Positions 32,189-41,230 of a stretch of 64,000 bases of DNA are shown in pieces. The notes beneath the pieces are model-generated. The model was not told where the DNA came from. It searched no databases and worked only from the letters and a program-made list of their open reading frames with translations. Source of the stretch: Aromatoleum diolicum (GTDB lineage: Bacteria > Pseudomonadota > Gammaproteobacteria > Burkholderiales > Rhodocyclaceae); the NCBI RefSeq assembly GCF_012910955.1, contig NZ_WTVQ01000001.1:62001-126000 (forward strand), written 5' to 3'. The translations under genes and the position numbers were made by a program. How positions within the stretch are numbered: position 1 is the stretch's first letter; every line of letters starts with the position of its first letter.

Positions 32189-32509
32189 GTGCATAGTGAC
32201 GACGCTTCATCGCATGCACGAGGGCTTCTTCAGGTACTCCCCGGCCGCGCCATGATCTGCTCCCCTGCCTGGCCAGACGAGCAGGCAGCCGTGCTGTTCG
32301 ATAGCAACTCAGGCGATTACTGGGTCGTCTCGAACCTGGCGCGCGACATCGTCATGTTGTCAGCCGACACCGGCTCGCAAAGTGTCGAGACGCTGATCCG
32401 GCATGCCCTCAGCCGCCGCGATGACGTTGAAGACTCCAATGTCACTGCAGCGATCGCCGAGAAGGTGATTGACGAACTGGTGCAGCAGGGAATTCTGGCG
32501 CAAACTTGA
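32189..32509 (+). CDS. PqqD-like peptide-chaperone protein (HPr-rel-A system type)
   Basis: This 106-residue protein from a GTG start resembles the PqqD/RRE winged-helix fold: a beta hairpin AAVLFDSNSGDYWVVSNLARDIVML followed by helices SVETLIRHAL and AIAEKVIDELVQQGILAQ. PqqD-type proteins bind RiPP precursor peptides and present them to modifying enzymes. The setting, directly before an HprK-related kinase, fits the PqqD relative of the uncharacterised HPr-rel-A system as I recall it. It starts three bases after the Tat protein gene, so the two are probably translated together. The partner peptide is unknown. Confidence 0.72.
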   Translation: MHSDDASSHARGLLQVLPGRAMICSPAWPDEQAAVLFDSNSGDYWVVSNLARDIVMLSADTGSQSVETLIRHALSRRDDVEDSNVTAAIAEKVIDELVQQGILAQT

Positions 32510-32548
32510 GCCCACTTCGTTTCGAAGGCCGCGAGTCGGGTAACCGGA

Positions 32549-33415
32549 TTGATTGACGCCACACTCCACCTCGCTCCTGTCACGGTGCGCATCCGCTCGC
32601 CATTCAGCGCGGTCAGCGCCCATCTCGAGACCTTTTATCCGGACGCACTCGCCTCAGGCCGGCGTGCCGAACCATTCACCGACTTCGACATCCGCATCAT
32701 TCGTGGCGCGGGACTGCGTAGATGGCTTCGGCCGCAGGCGCACTTCATGCTGGACCATATCGATCCCTTTCTGCCGCTGCCGGCCGACCAGGCCGCCCCC
32801 CTTTTCGAATGGGGGCTCAACTGGTGTCTGGCATCACGCCCGCTCGGCTACCTCGTCATGCATGGCGCCGTCGTCGCCAGCGACGGCGATGCGTTAGTCA
32901 TGCCGGGATTTCCTGGTGCAGGCAAGAGCACGCTGTGTGCAGCGCTCACCTTCGTCGAGGGCTGGCGCCTGCTATCCGACGAATTGACGATCCTGGATCC
33001 GGAAAGCGACAAGCTACTCCCGAACCCGCGCCCCATCAGCCTCAAGAACGAGTCGATCGACATCGTCGCGCGCTTCCCCGGCGTGTCGCTCGGACCGCGG
33101 TACGAGGACACCCGCAAGGGCACCATCAGCCACGCGGCACCGCCGGCAGCATCACGCATCGCCGCGGCACAGCACGCGCGCTGCCGCTGGGTGGTGTTTC
33201 CGCGCTTCATCGCCAGCTCACCACCGTTTTGCGACGAAATCAGCCGCGCCGAGGCCTTCGCCCGAATCGCCGAGCAATCCTTCAACCGCGATCGCATGGG
33301 CGAGACCGGCTTTCGCGCCCTCTGCGCAATGCTCGACGGCGCCCACTGCTTCGACATCGGGTACGACTCGACGGACGCAGCCCTGACGATGGTGCGTGAT
33401 ATCACCGGCCAATGA
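32549..33415 (+). CDS. HprK-related kinase (HPr-rel-A type)
   Basis: This 288-residue protein carries the HPr-kinase-like ATP core: MHGAVVASDGDALVMPGFPGAGKSTLCAAL with the P-loop at residues 120-128 and LLSDELTILD after it. The start TTG at 32549 is the first possible start after an in-frame stop at 32507, and the product begins with the beta-strand LHLAPVTVRIRSP expected for the family. True HPr kinases phosphorylate Ser46 of HPr; relatives in this group have no known substrate. There is no HPr or PTS gene nearby. It sits 39 bases after the PqqD-like gene and 4 bases before the nucleotidyltransferase gene. Confidence 0.78.
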   Translation: MIDATLHLAPVTVRIRSPFSAVSAHLETFYPDALASGRRAEPFTDFDIRIIRGAGLRRWLRPQAHFMLDHIDPFLPLPADQAAPLFEWGLNWCLASRPLGYLVMHGAVVASDGDALVMPGFPGAGKSTLCAALTFVEGWRLLSDELTILDPESDKLLPNPRPISLKNESIDIVARFPGVSLGPRYEDTRKGTISHAAPPAASRIAAAQHARCRWVVFPRFIASSPPFCDEISRAEAFARIAEQSFNRDRMGETGFRALCAMLDGAHCFDIGYDSTDAALTMVRDITGQ

Positions 33416-33419
33416 CACG

Positions 33420-34520
33420 ATGAACGGGATCCGTGGCGCACAACTCGTGTCCGCACTGAAGTCGCCCAACCAAGCGGCGCAATTCACATCGTCGCAATGG
33501 TCCGCGCTGATCGCCTGCGCCCGTGCCGCCAACCTCGCCGGCTTGCTTGCCGAGCGCGTCCGCAGCGCAGCGATTCCGATGCCGGCGGATGCGGCCCGTC
33601 ACCTCGACGCAATCCTGCAACTGGGTCGCCGTCAGACGCAATCGGTGCTTTGGGAAGTCCATGGCCTGCAGCGTGCGCTCGCGCCATTGAACATCCCCGT
33701 GGTGCTGCTGAAGGGCGCGGCCTACGCCGTATCCGGCCACCCGGTCAGCCGCGGTCGCCTGTTCGGCGACATCGACATCCTGGTGCCGCGGGAGGTACTG
33801 GGCGACGTGGAAATCCGCCTGATGGTCGCCGGCTGGATGTCAGCAAAGAGTACGCCGTACGACCAGCGCTATTACCGAACGTGGATGCATGAGCTGCCAC
33901 CGATGGTGAATGTGCGGCGCGGCACCGTGCTCGACGTGCACCACACGATCCTGCCGCTGACCTCGCGGCACCGTCCGGATGCCCGGCACATCATCGAGGC
34001 CGCCCAAGCCTTGCCCGGCTTGCCCGCGATCCGTGTTCCGCGCCCTGAGCACCTGCTGATCCACAGCATTGTGCATCTGTTGCATGAAGGCGAACTGCAC
34101 AACGGCCTGCGCGACCTGTTCGACATCGACGGATTACTGCGTGCAGGAGCCCTGGAAACGGATTTCTGGCCGCGGGTGATCGATGCTGCACACACCCTGG
34201 ATCTCACTGCGCCAGTATTTTTCGGACTTCACCTTGTACACCAGGTGATCGGTAGCGAGATTCCCGCTCCGGCGCTTGCAGCGTTGCAACCCGCTTCCGG
34301 CGCTCAGCGACCGTCGCGCTCGCTAACGTGGCTGTATCGACAAGCCGTCCGACCCGAGAGCGAAGCGGCCGAAAGCCTGCTGGCCACCGCCGCACGCCTG
34401 GCGATCTATGTCCGCGCCCACTGGCTGCGCATGCCCCCGCATCTGCTGGCGTGCCATCTGGCACACAAGTCGATGATGCGCCTGAAAAAAAACGAGCCCG
34501 CTGCCGAAGGGCGGGCCTGA
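33420..34520 (+). CDS. Nucleotidyltransferase-fold protein (NTP_transf_5 type) of the HPr-rel-A-like cassette
   Basis: This 366-residue protein matches the putative nucleotidyltransferases that accompany HprK-related kinases and lasso- or exosortase-type clusters. The segment VVLLKGAAYAVSGHPVSRGRLFGDIDILVPRE (given here only by ends: V94 to E124) contains the D-x-D of the fold at Asp117 and Asp119. It is followed by the DVHHTILPLTSRH and HLLIHSIVHLLHEGELHNGLRDLFDID helical region. Substrate and activity are unknown. It begins 4 bases after the kinase gene. Its last codons (LKKNEPAAEGRA) also encode a terminator for the convergent grxD operon. Confidence 0.75.
   Translation: MNGIRGAQLVSALKSPNQAAQFTSSQWSALIACARAANLAGLLAERVRSAAIPMPADAARHLDAILQLGRRQTQSVLWEVHGLQRALAPLNIPVVLLKGAAYAVSGHPVSRGRLFGDIDILVPREVLGDVEIRLMVAGWMSAKSTPYDQRYYRTWMHELPPMVNVRRGTVLDVHHTILPLTSRHRPDARHIIEAAQALPGLPAIRVPRPEHLLIHSIVHLLHEGELHNGLRDLFDIDGLLRAGALETDFWPRVIDAAHTLDLTAPVFFGLHLVHQVIGSEIPAPALAALQPASGAQRPSRSLTWLYRQAVRPESEAAESLLATAARLAIYVRAHWLRMPPHLLACHLAHKSMMRLKKNEPAAEGRA
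34485..34516 (-). terminator. Terminator of the hemA-prfA-prmC-grxD direction, inside the end of the convergent gene
   Basis: On the minus strand GCCCGC pairs with GCGGGC across a 9-base loop (34496-34516) and is followed by TCG and eight T residues (34485-34492). This is a strong intrinsic terminator for grxD transcripts. It lies wholly within the final codons of the plus-strand nucleotidyltransferase gene. Confidence 0.8.
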
Positions 34521-34577
34521 TCGCAAACAGCGCACTTCCGACCCGGGACGACCCAAGTCCGGAGAATCAAAGGCTTC

Positions 34578-34898
34578 TCAGTTGACGCCGGCCTCGGCAA
34601 GCATCGTCTTCAGTTCGCCGTTCTCGTACATCTCGCGCATGATGTCGCAGCCGCCGACGAACTCACCCTTGATGTAGAGCTGCGGAATCGTCGGCCAGTT
34701 GGCGTATTCCTTGATACCGTTGCGAATGTCCTCGTTCTCGAGCACGTTCACCGAGTACAGCTGGGTAACGCCGAGGTTCTTGAGGATCTGGATGGCGGTC
34801 GCCGAAAAACCGCACATCGGGAACTGCGGCGTACCCTTCATGTAGAGCACGACCGAGTTGCTGGCGACCTGTTCGCGGATGACGTCCTGGATGTCCAT
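34578..34898 (-). CDS. grxD: Monothiol glutaredoxin Grx4/GrxD
   Basis: This 106-residue protein has the CGFS active site in GTPQFPMCGFSATAIQIL, plus WPTIPQLYIKGEFVGGCDI, which binds glutathione. CGFS glutaredoxins carry [2Fe-2S] clusters and hand them to iron-sulfur or iron-sensing proteins. ATG at 34898 (MDIQDVIREQV) is the family start. The hemA-prfA-prmC-grxD gene order is conserved in betaproteobacteria, though prmC and grxD are 111 bases apart here. Confidence 0.94.
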   Translation of the reverse strand: MDIQDVIREQVASNSVVLYMKGTPQFPMCGFSATAIQILKNLGVTQLYSVNVLENEDIRNGIKEYANWPTIPQLYIKGEFVGGCDIMREMYENGELKTMLAEAGVN

Positions 34899-35009
34899 GC
34901 TGTGCGTTCCAAAAGTTGAGTAATTAACTCGGGAAATTTTAGGGTTTGCCCAGTCGACAGTCAATAGGCTCGCGCGGGCCGGAAGCCCTTCCACCGCATC
35001 CCCCTGCAA

Positions 35010-35852
35010 CTATCGCCCCAGCCACTGGCCGCCTGACACCCGCTCAATCCCGGCGAGATCCTTCCATGACGCAATTCCGGAAAACCCTGCATCGGTAAGC
35101 AGACCGCGCACCGCGCCAGCCTGGTCGTAACCATGCTCCATGAACAACCAGCCGCCGGGCTCGAGGTGGCGCGGCGCACCCGCCGCAATCGTCGCCAGAT
35201 CGTCCAGACCCTGCGGGCCGGCTGCCAGCGCGGTGCTCGGTTCGAAGCGCACGTCGCCTTCCTCCAGATGCGGATCGGCCGCCGCGACGTAAGGCGGGTT
35301 GGCGACGATCAAATGGTAGCGGTCGCCGCCCAGCGGCGCGAACCAGTCGCCAAGCACGAAGGACACGCTGGCCTTGAGCCGCGCCGCGTTGGCCATGGCC
35401 ACCAGCAAGGCCTCACGAGAGCGGTCCACCGCAGTCACATCGGCATCCGGCAACTCCAGCGCCAGACTGACCGCCAGTGCACCGCTGCCGGTACCGAGAT
35501 CGAGCACGCGACTGTGCGGCTTGTCGCCAAAATGCGCCAGTGCCAGTTCGATCAGCAATTCGGTGTCGGGGCGCGGAATCAGCACCACCGGAGAGACGAG
35601 AAACGGCCGCCCGTAGAACTCGCGTTCGCCTGTGAGGTAGGCGACCGGTTCGCCCACTTCGCGGCGTTCGACCAGACTGCGAAATTCTGTCCACTCATCC
35701 ATCGCAAGCCGTGCCTCCGGGTAGGCCGCCAGCCGCGCGGAGGAACACTGCAGCACGTGGCGCAGCAGTACACGCGCGTCGACCACGGCGATGCGCGCGC
35801 GCGCCCAGTTGAGGGCGCCAGCGATGTCGGGAGCGAGTTCCGTCGCGGCCAT
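35010..35852 (-). CDS. prmC: Release-factor glutamine methyltransferase
   Basis: PrmC methylates the glutamine of the GGQ motif in peptide-release factors using SAM. The 280-residue protein has an N-terminal helical domain, YGRPFLVSPVVLIPRPDTELLIE, the SAM loop VLDLGTGSGALAVSLA and the catalytic NPPY in LIVANPPYVAAADPHL. ATG at 35852 (MAATELAPD) fits the family length; the upstream frame has no similarity. It lies downstream of prfA, which encodes its substrate, after a 155-base gap with no visible gene. Confidence 0.93.
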   Translation of the reverse strand: MAATELAPDIAGALNWARARIAVVDARVLLRHVLQCSSARLAAYPEARLAMDEWTEFRSLVERREVGEPVAYLTGEREFYGRPFLVSPVVLIPRPDTELLIELALAHFGDKPHSRVLDLGTGSGALAVSLALELPDADVTAVDRSREALLVAMANAARLKASVSFVLGDWFAPLGGDRYHLIVANPPYVAAADPHLEEGDVRFEPSTALAAGPQGLDDLATIAAGAPRHLEPGGWLFMEHGYDQAGAVRGLLTDAGFSGIASWKDLAGIERVSGGQWLGR

Positions 35853-36007
35853 CCTAGTACTCCGAGCGGAGCAAACCGCCGGCGGGTAACAGGACCGAAA
35901 GGCGCGCCGCCGTCCGCCGAATGCAGAATACCCGCCGAGCACATCCGGCGGAAGGCGCCTTCGACACCTGCGCGCCGCAACAGTGACGATTCGTTACGCG
36001 CATTGCA

Positions 36008-37087
36008 TTAGTCGCCCGCCAGCGCCGCGAGCAGATCCGCCTGATGTTCCGCGGTCAGCGCATCGATCAACTCGTCGAGTTCGCCTTGCATCACCGCATC
36101 GAGCTTGTAGAGCGTCAGGTTGATGCGGTGATCGGTAATCCTGCCCTGCGGAAAGTTGTAGGTGCGAATCCGTTCCGAACGGTCACCACTCCCCACCAGG
36201 CTCTTGCGCGTCGCCGCCTCACGCGCCTGCTGCTCGCGCAATTGCACGTCGTGGATCCGCGCAGCGAGCACCGACATCGCCTGCGCGCGATTGCGGTGCT
36301 GCGAGCGGTCATCCTGGCACTCGACGACGATGCCGGTCGGCAAATGGGTGATGCGCACCGCCGAATCAGTCTTGTTGATATGCTGGCCACCGGCGCCGCT
36401 TGCGCGGAAGGTATCGATGCGCAAATCGGCCGGATTGATGTTCACCGCCTCGACTTCGTCGGCTTCGGGCATCACCGCAACGGTGCAGGCGGAGGTGTGG
36501 ATGCGCCCCTGAGTCTCGGTCGCGGGTACGCGCTGCACGCGATGGCCGCCGGATTCAAACTTCAGTTTCGAGTAGGCCCCCGCGCCGACCACACGCACGA
36601 TCACTTCCTTGTACCCGCCCAGGTCCGATTCGCTGGCGGAGACGACTTCGACCTTCCAGCGCTGACGCTCGGCATAGCGCGTGTACATGCGCAACAAGTC
36701 GCCGGCAAACAGTGCAGCCTCGTCGCCTCCGGTACCGGCGCGGATTTCGAGGAACAGGTTGCGCTCGTCACTCGGATCGCGCGGCAGCAATGCGCGCTGC
36801 AATTCGCCTTCGAGCGCCGCGATGCGCGCGACGCTGGATTCCACTTCGCTCTGCGCCAGTTCGCGCATTTCAGGGTCGGACAACATCTCGCGCGCGCTCG
36901 CGCAGTCAGCCTCCGCCTGACGATAGGCGTCGTATAAGGCGACCACCGGTTCGATCTCGGCGCGCTCGCGCCCGAGTGCTCGAAAGGCGTCCATGTTGCG
37001 CGCGGCGTCCTCGGACGAAAACTCGCGATCGAGCTCCACCAGTCGACTGGTGAGGAATTCGAGCTTGTCACGAATACTCTGCTTCAT
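36008..37087 (-). CDS. prfA: Peptide chain release factor 1
   Basis: RF1 ends translation at UAA and UAG. The 359-residue protein has the N-terminal helical domain ([20 protein letters not shown]), the codon-reading PxT-type segment VPATETQGR, and the GGQ in [19 protein letters not shown] that triggers peptide release. Length is normal (360). It lies between hemA (62 bases upstream) and prmC, its methyltransferase. Confidence 0.95.
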   Translation of the reverse strand: MKQSIRDKLEFLTSRLVELDREFSSEDAARNMDAFRALGRERAEIEPVVALYDAYRQAEADCASAREMLSDPEMRELAQSEVESSVARIAALEGELQRALLPRDPSDERNLFLEIRAGTGGDEAALFAGDLLRMYTRYAERQRWKVEVVSASESDLGGYKEVIVRVVGAGAYSKLKFESGGHRVQRVPATETQGRIHTSACTVAVMPEADEVEAVNINPADLRIDTFRASGAGGQHINKTDSAVRITHLPTGIVVECQDDRSQHRNRAQAMSVLAARIHDVQLREQQAREAATRKSLVGSGDRSERIRTYNFPQGRITDHRINLTLYKLDAVMQGELDELIDALTAEHQADLLAALAGD

Positions 37088-37149
37088 GGGAGGCCGTAAG
37101 CTGGGGTGAACAGAAAGACGGACCGCGCCCGCAGCGGGCGCGGCTTGAC

Positions 37150-38403
37150 CTACTCGTGCGAATTGAGATTGAAGAGTTGTTGCACCAGCCGGCTGGCGTC
37201 AGCCTGCAACTCGCCTTCGGTCTGGTTGAGATAGCGCGTCGGACCGTGCATCAGCTTGTTGATGAGACCGTGACTCAGCGCGTCTAGCACTTTCTTCGGA
37301 TCTTCACCCTTGGCCAGTAGTTTGACCGCACGCTCGAACTCTACCGTGCGCAGCATCTCGGCATGCTGGCGCAGCGCGCGAATCGTCGGTACCGCATCGC
37401 GCGCCTGCATCCAATGCAAGAAGCCATCGACGCGCGAATTGATGATCTCCTCGGCCTCGAGCACCGCCTGCTGGCGCGACTCCAGACCGGCATCGACCAC
37501 TTGGGCGAGATCGTCCACGGTGTATAGGAACACGTCGTCCAGATCCGCGACTTCGGCTTCGATATCGCGCGGCACGGCGAGATCGACCATCACGATGGGC
37601 TTGTGCCGCCGCACCTTGATCGCCCGCTCGACCATGCCCAAGCCGACAATTGGCAAGGGACTCGCCGTACAGGAAACGACGATGTCGAAACGCGGCAGCA
37701 TCTCGCTGACCGCATCGAGGCGCATCACTTCCGCGCCGTACCGGCTCGCCAGCACCTGCGCACGCGCTTCGGTGCGGTTGGCGACAGCGATCGCTTTCGG
37801 TTTGGCACCGGCGAAATGCGCTGCGCACAACTCGATCATCTCGCCGGCGCCGATGAACAGCACGCGCTGGTCGGAGATGCTCTCGAAAATGCGCTCGGCC
37901 AGATGCACCGCCGCCGCCGCCATCGACACGGTGTTGGCGCCGATCGCGGTGGTCGAGCGGACTTCCTTGGCTACCGCAAAGGTGTTCTGGAACAGCTTGT
38001 GCAGCAGGGTTCCCATCGTCCCCGCTTCTTCCGCCCGGCGTGCGGCGTCCTTGACCTGGCCAAGAATCTGCGGCTCGCCGATCACCATCGAGTCGAGCCC
38101 GCTCGCGACGCGGAAGACGTGGCGAATCGCGTCGCGCTGCGGATACGTGTACAGGTAGGGCGAAACTTCGCTCAGCGACAGCTGGTGGAAGCGCGCCAGC
38201 CAGTCGGCGGCGTGCTGCGGCTGCTCGGTGGCGAAATACAGTTCAGTGCGGTTACAGGTCGACAGGATTGCCGCCTCACGCACGGTGCGCGCGTGTGTCA
38301 GATCGTGCAGCGCATCATCCAGCCGCTCAGGCTGAAACGCCACTCGCTCCCTGATGGTTAGCGGAGCGGTGTGATGATTCAGGCCAAGAGCATAGAGTTG
38401 CAT
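37150..38403 (-). CDS. hemA: Glutamyl-tRNA reductase
   Basis: HemA reduces glutamyl-tRNA to glutamate semialdehyde, the first committed step of haem synthesis in the C5 pathway. The 417-residue protein has the catalytic cysteine in [12 protein letters not shown], the [19 protein letters not shown] signature, and the NADPH fold [15 protein letters not shown]. Length is normal (about 418). A good -10 box (TATAAT, 38434-38439 on the minus strand) lies 31 bases upstream of the ATG. It leads the hemA-prfA-prmC-grxD group. Confidence 0.95.
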   Translation of the reverse strand: MQLYALGLNHHTAPLTIRERVAFQPERLDDALHDLTHARTVREAAILSTCNRTELYFATEQPQHAADWLARFHQLSLSEVSPYLYTYPQRDAIRHVFRVASGLDSMVIGEPQILGQVKDAARRAEEAGTMGTLLHKLFQNTFAVAKEVRSTTAIGANTVSMAAAAVHLAERIFESISDQRVLFIGAGEMIELCAAHFAGAKPKAIAVANRTEARAQVLASRYGAEVMRLDAVSEMLPRFDIVVSCTASPLPIVGLGMVERAIKVRRHKPIVMVDLAVPRDIEAEVADLDDVFLYTVDDLAQVVDAGLESRQQAVLEAEEIINSRVDGFLHWMQARDAVPTIRALRQHAEMLRTVEFERAVKLLAKGEDPKKVLDALSHGLINKLMHGPTRYLNQTEGELQADASRLVQQLFNLNSHE

Positions 38404-38433
38404 TCGCGATTACAGAGGGGCGTAATGCTGCCG

Positions 38434-38439
38434 ATTATA
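38434..38439 (-). promoter_or_regulatory. Probable -10 box of the hemA promoter
   Basis: TATAAT on the minus strand, 31 bases before the hemA ATG. The region 17 bases further up (TCTTTC) is a poor -35 match, so only the -10 element is supported. Confidence 0.45.
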
Positions 38440-38507
38440 GCACTGCGAAAAACCGCGAAAGATTGCGCAAAATCAGGCAATTCTGTTGCGTTTTCTGCAA
38501 CGTCAAC

Positions 38508-38539
38508 GAAAACGGGCCGGCATGAGCCGACCCGTTTTC
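38508..38539 (-). terminator. Terminator downstream of tRNA-Phe
   Basis: On the minus strand GAAAACGGGTCGGC pairs with GCCGGCCCGTTTTC across a TCAT loop: a 14-bp stem with one G-T wobble that ends in a T run. It begins 6 bases after the tRNA 3' end. The wobble becomes a C-A mismatch on the plus strand, so it is oriented for the minus strand. Confidence 0.8.
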
Positions 38540-38545
38540 TGATAC

Positions 38546-38621
38546 TGGTGGCCAGGGGCGGAATCGAACCGTCGACACGCGGATTTTCAATCCGCTGCTC
38601 TACCAACTGAGCTACCTGGCC
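38546..38621 (-). tRNA. tRNA-Phe (anticodon GAA)
   Basis: The 76-base minus-strand sequence folds as a full cloverleaf: acceptor GGCCAGG/CCTGGCC, D arm GCTCAGTTGGTAGAGC, anticodon stem GCGGA/TCCGC with loop TTGAAAA (anticodon GAA), variable loop GTGTC, T arm GACGGTTCGATTCCGCC, and an encoded ACCA end. A consensus promoter lies just upstream and a terminator just downstream, so it is its own transcription unit. Confidence 0.97.
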
Positions 38622-38632
38622 AGCGAGCGCGC

Positions 38633-38660
38633 ATTATAGCGACTCCTTGCCGAGAGTCAA
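38633..38660 (-). promoter_or_regulatory. Sigma-70 promoter of tRNA-Phe
   Basis: On the minus strand TTGACT (38655-38660), a 16-base spacer, and TATAAT (38633-38638), ending 11 bases before the first tRNA base. This is a near-consensus promoter of the strength expected for a stable RNA. Confidence 0.85.
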
Positions 38661-39020
38661 ACACCTTTTTCGAAGATTGCAGTCCCACGACATTTTGAAC
38701 GCCCCGTCCAGGCGTGCGCTCAGGCTAATACCCCGTGGCCGCCTAACCTAAACGGGGTAATGCTTTCTGCGTTTCCGGCACGGACGTTGGCGCAGCATGG
38801 GCAAAGACAATCCGGATCAGTGGGCATGAACGCGAAATCCACGACCGTGATTCATCCGATTCGCGCACCAACAGCCACATGGACACGGCAGCGCCGACAC
38901 GGCACGCAACGAGCAGCTGGCCTGAAAGCACAAACGCGGAGCGGCGACCTCTCGGTCGCCGCTCCGCGTTTGTAGCTTGCTTGCGCCGACGCCTTGCGGC
39001 CGCCGGCAGCAGAGGACCGC
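38661..39020. other. 360-base gap with no gene; contains a 20-bp perfect hairpin (38930-38973)
   Basis: No coding region with family similarity was found between the tRNA-Phe promoter and the end of actP. The main feature is ACAAACGCGGAGCGGCGACC (38930-38949), which pairs perfectly with 38954-38973 across a TCTC loop. This is most likely the actP terminator on the minus strand, although the stem is far longer than usual and the following T tract is short (GTTTGTGCTTT), so another role cannot be excluded. Confidence 0.7.
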
Positions 39021-40739
39021 TTAGTGGCCCGAGGCACCCTCGGCGCCGATACCGGTTTCCGAACGCACCTTCTGGGCGATGTAACCCGCACGATCTTCGC
39101 GAGCGCGGTCACTGCGGTCCAGAATCGAGAACAGCCAGATGCCGATAAAACCCGCAGCCATCGAGAACAGCGCCGGCGAAGTGTAGGGGAACAGCGCCGA
39201 GCCCTTGGGATTGCCAAGCGTCACTTCCCACACGGACGGCGACAGGACCGTCAGTACAACCGCGGTGATCAGACCGAGGAAGCCACCGATCGTCGCCCCG
39301 CGCGTCGTGCAGTCCTTCCACAGGACGGACATGAAGAGCACCGGGAAGTTCGCCGAGGCGGCGATCGCGAAGGCCAGCGACACCATGAACGCGATGTTCT
39401 GCTTCTCGAACGCGATACCGAGCACGACGGCGACGATGCCGAGCGCCACAGTCGTCATCCGCGACACGCGCAGCTCCGACGCGGAGTCCGCGTTGCCTTT
39501 CTTGAACACCGTGGCGTACAGGTCGTGCGAGACCGCCGAGGCGCCCGACAGGGTCAGGCCGGCCACGACCGCGAGAATCGTCGCGAACGCCACCGCCGAG
39601 ATGAAGCCGAGGAAGACGTTGCCGCCGACCGCGTTGGCGAGATGGATGGCCGCCATGTTGCTGCCGCCAATCAGGCCGCCCTTGGCATCGAGGAAGCTGG
39701 GGTTCGTCGACACCAGCACGATTGCACCGAAGCCGATGATGAAGGTCAGCACGTAGAAGTAGCCGATCCACGTCGTCGCCCAGAACACCGACTTGCGCGC
39801 CTGCTTCGCATCCGGCACCGTGAAGAAGCGCATCAGGATGTGCGGCAGACCGGCGGTACCGAACATCAGCGCCATGCCGAAGGAGATCGCGGAGATCGGA
39901 TCCTTGATGAAGGAACCCGGTCCCATGATCGCCTGGCCGATGATGCCCGCCTCTTCGGGCGTCTTGCCGGCGGACAGCGCGAGCTGCGCCTTGACCTCGG
40001 TCGAGGCGGCGAACAGCGCTTCGGGCGAGAAGCCGTAGGACAGCAGCACCATGAAGGCCATGAAGGACGCGCCGGCAAGCAGCAGGCAGGCTTTGATGAT
40101 CTGCACCCAAGTTGTCGCCGTCATGCCGCCAAACAACACGTAGACCATCATCAGCGCGCCGACGATGACCACCGCCATCCAGTATTCGAGGCCGAACAGC
40201 AGCTTGATCAGCTGACCCGCACCGACCATCTGCGCGATCAGGTAGAACGCGACAACGACCAGCGTGCCCGAGGCCGCGAATGCACGGATTGGCGTCTGCT
40301 TGAAGCGGTACGCGGCGACGTCGGCGAACGTGAACTTGCCGAGGTTACGCAGGCGCTCGGCCATCAGGAAGGTGATCACCGGCCAGCCGACCAGGAAGCC
40401 GATCGAGTAGATCAGGCCATCGAAGCCGCTCGCCATCACCGCCGCGGAAATCCCGAGGAAGGACGCCGCCGACATGTAGTCGCCGGCGATTGCCAGCCCG
40501 TTCTGGAAGCCGGTGATGCCACCGCCGGCGGTGTAGAAGTCGGCTGCCGACTTGGTCTTCGCTGCCGCCCACTTCGTGATGTACAGCGTGCCGAGAACGA
40601 ACGCGCCGAACATCGAGATCGCGGTCCAGTTGGTCGCCTGCTTCTCGGCCTGACCGAGGTCCGCCCCTGCGGCGAGGGCCGCGGCGGACAGCAGCGCGAG
40701 GATCAGTCCTGCGCCAATATGCGTGAAACGGCCGCTCAT
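39021..40739 (-). CDS. actP: Cation/acetate symporter ActP
   Basis: ActP is a sodium:solute symporter family protein that takes up acetate and other short monocarboxylates. The 572-residue protein has a cleavable-type N-terminal segment ([11 protein letters not shown]), then about 13 membrane helices. Family motifs are [30 protein letters not shown] and [14 protein letters not shown] (the first given by its ends D68 to G98 region). Its ATG overlaps the stop of the DUF485 gene, the standard yjcH-actP pair. Confidence 0.93.
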   Translation of the reverse strand: MSGRFTHIGAGLILALLSAAALAAGADLGQAEKQATNWTAISMFGAFVLGTLYITKWAAAKTKSAADFYTAGGGITGFQNGLAIAGDYMSAASFLGISAAVMASGFDGLIYSIGFLVGWPVITFLMAERLRNLGKFTFADVAAYRFKQTPIRAFAASGTLVVVAFYLIAQMVGAGQLIKLLFGLEYWMAVVIVGALMMVYVLFGGMTATTWVQIIKACLLLAGASFMAFMVLLSYGFSPEALFAASTEVKAQLALSAGKTPEEAGIIGQAIMGPGSFIKDPISAISFGMALMFGTAGLPHILMRFFTVPDAKQARKSVFWATTWIGYFYVLTFIIGFGAIVLVSTNPSFLDAKGGLIGGSNMAAIHLANAVGGNVFLGFISAVAFATILAVVAGLTLSGASAVSHDLYATVFKKGNADSASELRVSRMTTVALGIVAVVLGIAFEKQNIAFMVSLAFAIAASANFPVLFMSVLWKDCTTRGATIGGFLGLITAVVLTVLSPSVWEVTLGNPKGSALFPYTSPALFSMAAGFIGIWLFSILDRSDRAREDRAGYIAQKVRSETGIGAEGASGH

Positions 40740-41044
40740 TGTGCGGTCTCCTTGATGATTTCCTGGGTCAGCGTATCGAACTCGGAGTTCGCACGGCGAA
40801 CATAGATGCCGGTGATGAGAATCGTGAATACGATCACACCTAAACCGACCGGGATGCCGACCGTCATGACGCCGTCGCCGAGCCGCTGCGCGAATAATTC
40901 CTTATTGAAGGCAATGACCGCGATGAAGCCGTAGTACACGAGCATCATGATCGCTGTGAGAATCCAGCCGAACGAAGAGCGTGTGCTCACGAGGCGCTGG
41001 TATTTTGGGTTGGCGACCACTCTTGTCACCATGTCGTTTTGCAT
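40736..41044 (-). CDS. yjcH: DUF485 membrane protein (YjcH)
   Basis: This 102-residue protein has two membrane helices (about residues 27-48 and 61-83) and the DUF485 signature [18 protein letters not shown]. It is nearly always encoded directly before actP and is thought to assist the symporter, but its exact role is not known. The ATG at 41044 has GGAGG in front. Overlap with actP (4 bases) implies translational coupling. Confidence 0.9.
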   Translation of the reverse strand: MQNDMVTRVVANPKYQRLVSTRSSFGWILTAIMMLVYYGFIAVIAFNKELFAQRLGDGVMTVGIPVGLGVIVFTILITGIYVRRANSEFDTLTQEIIKETAQ

Positions 41045-41230
41045 GTCTCCCTCCTTGATACTATGACGAGACCGAGAGTTGCCCGGGCTTACGACACCTT
41101 ATTACGGGAGACTTACGATGCGCTTACGACTAGAGACATAAATACCGTCTTGGAACCACGCGGCCATGTTGCGGACGAAAACCTGACGCACTGGCGCTGC
41201 GCCGAACGCGGGCCGCAGGCCGCAGGCACG

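Noticed and set aside
38994..40805. 603-codon plus-strand frame opposite actP
   Set aside because: Arg/Glu/His-rich shadow of the symporter gene; no domain recognised.
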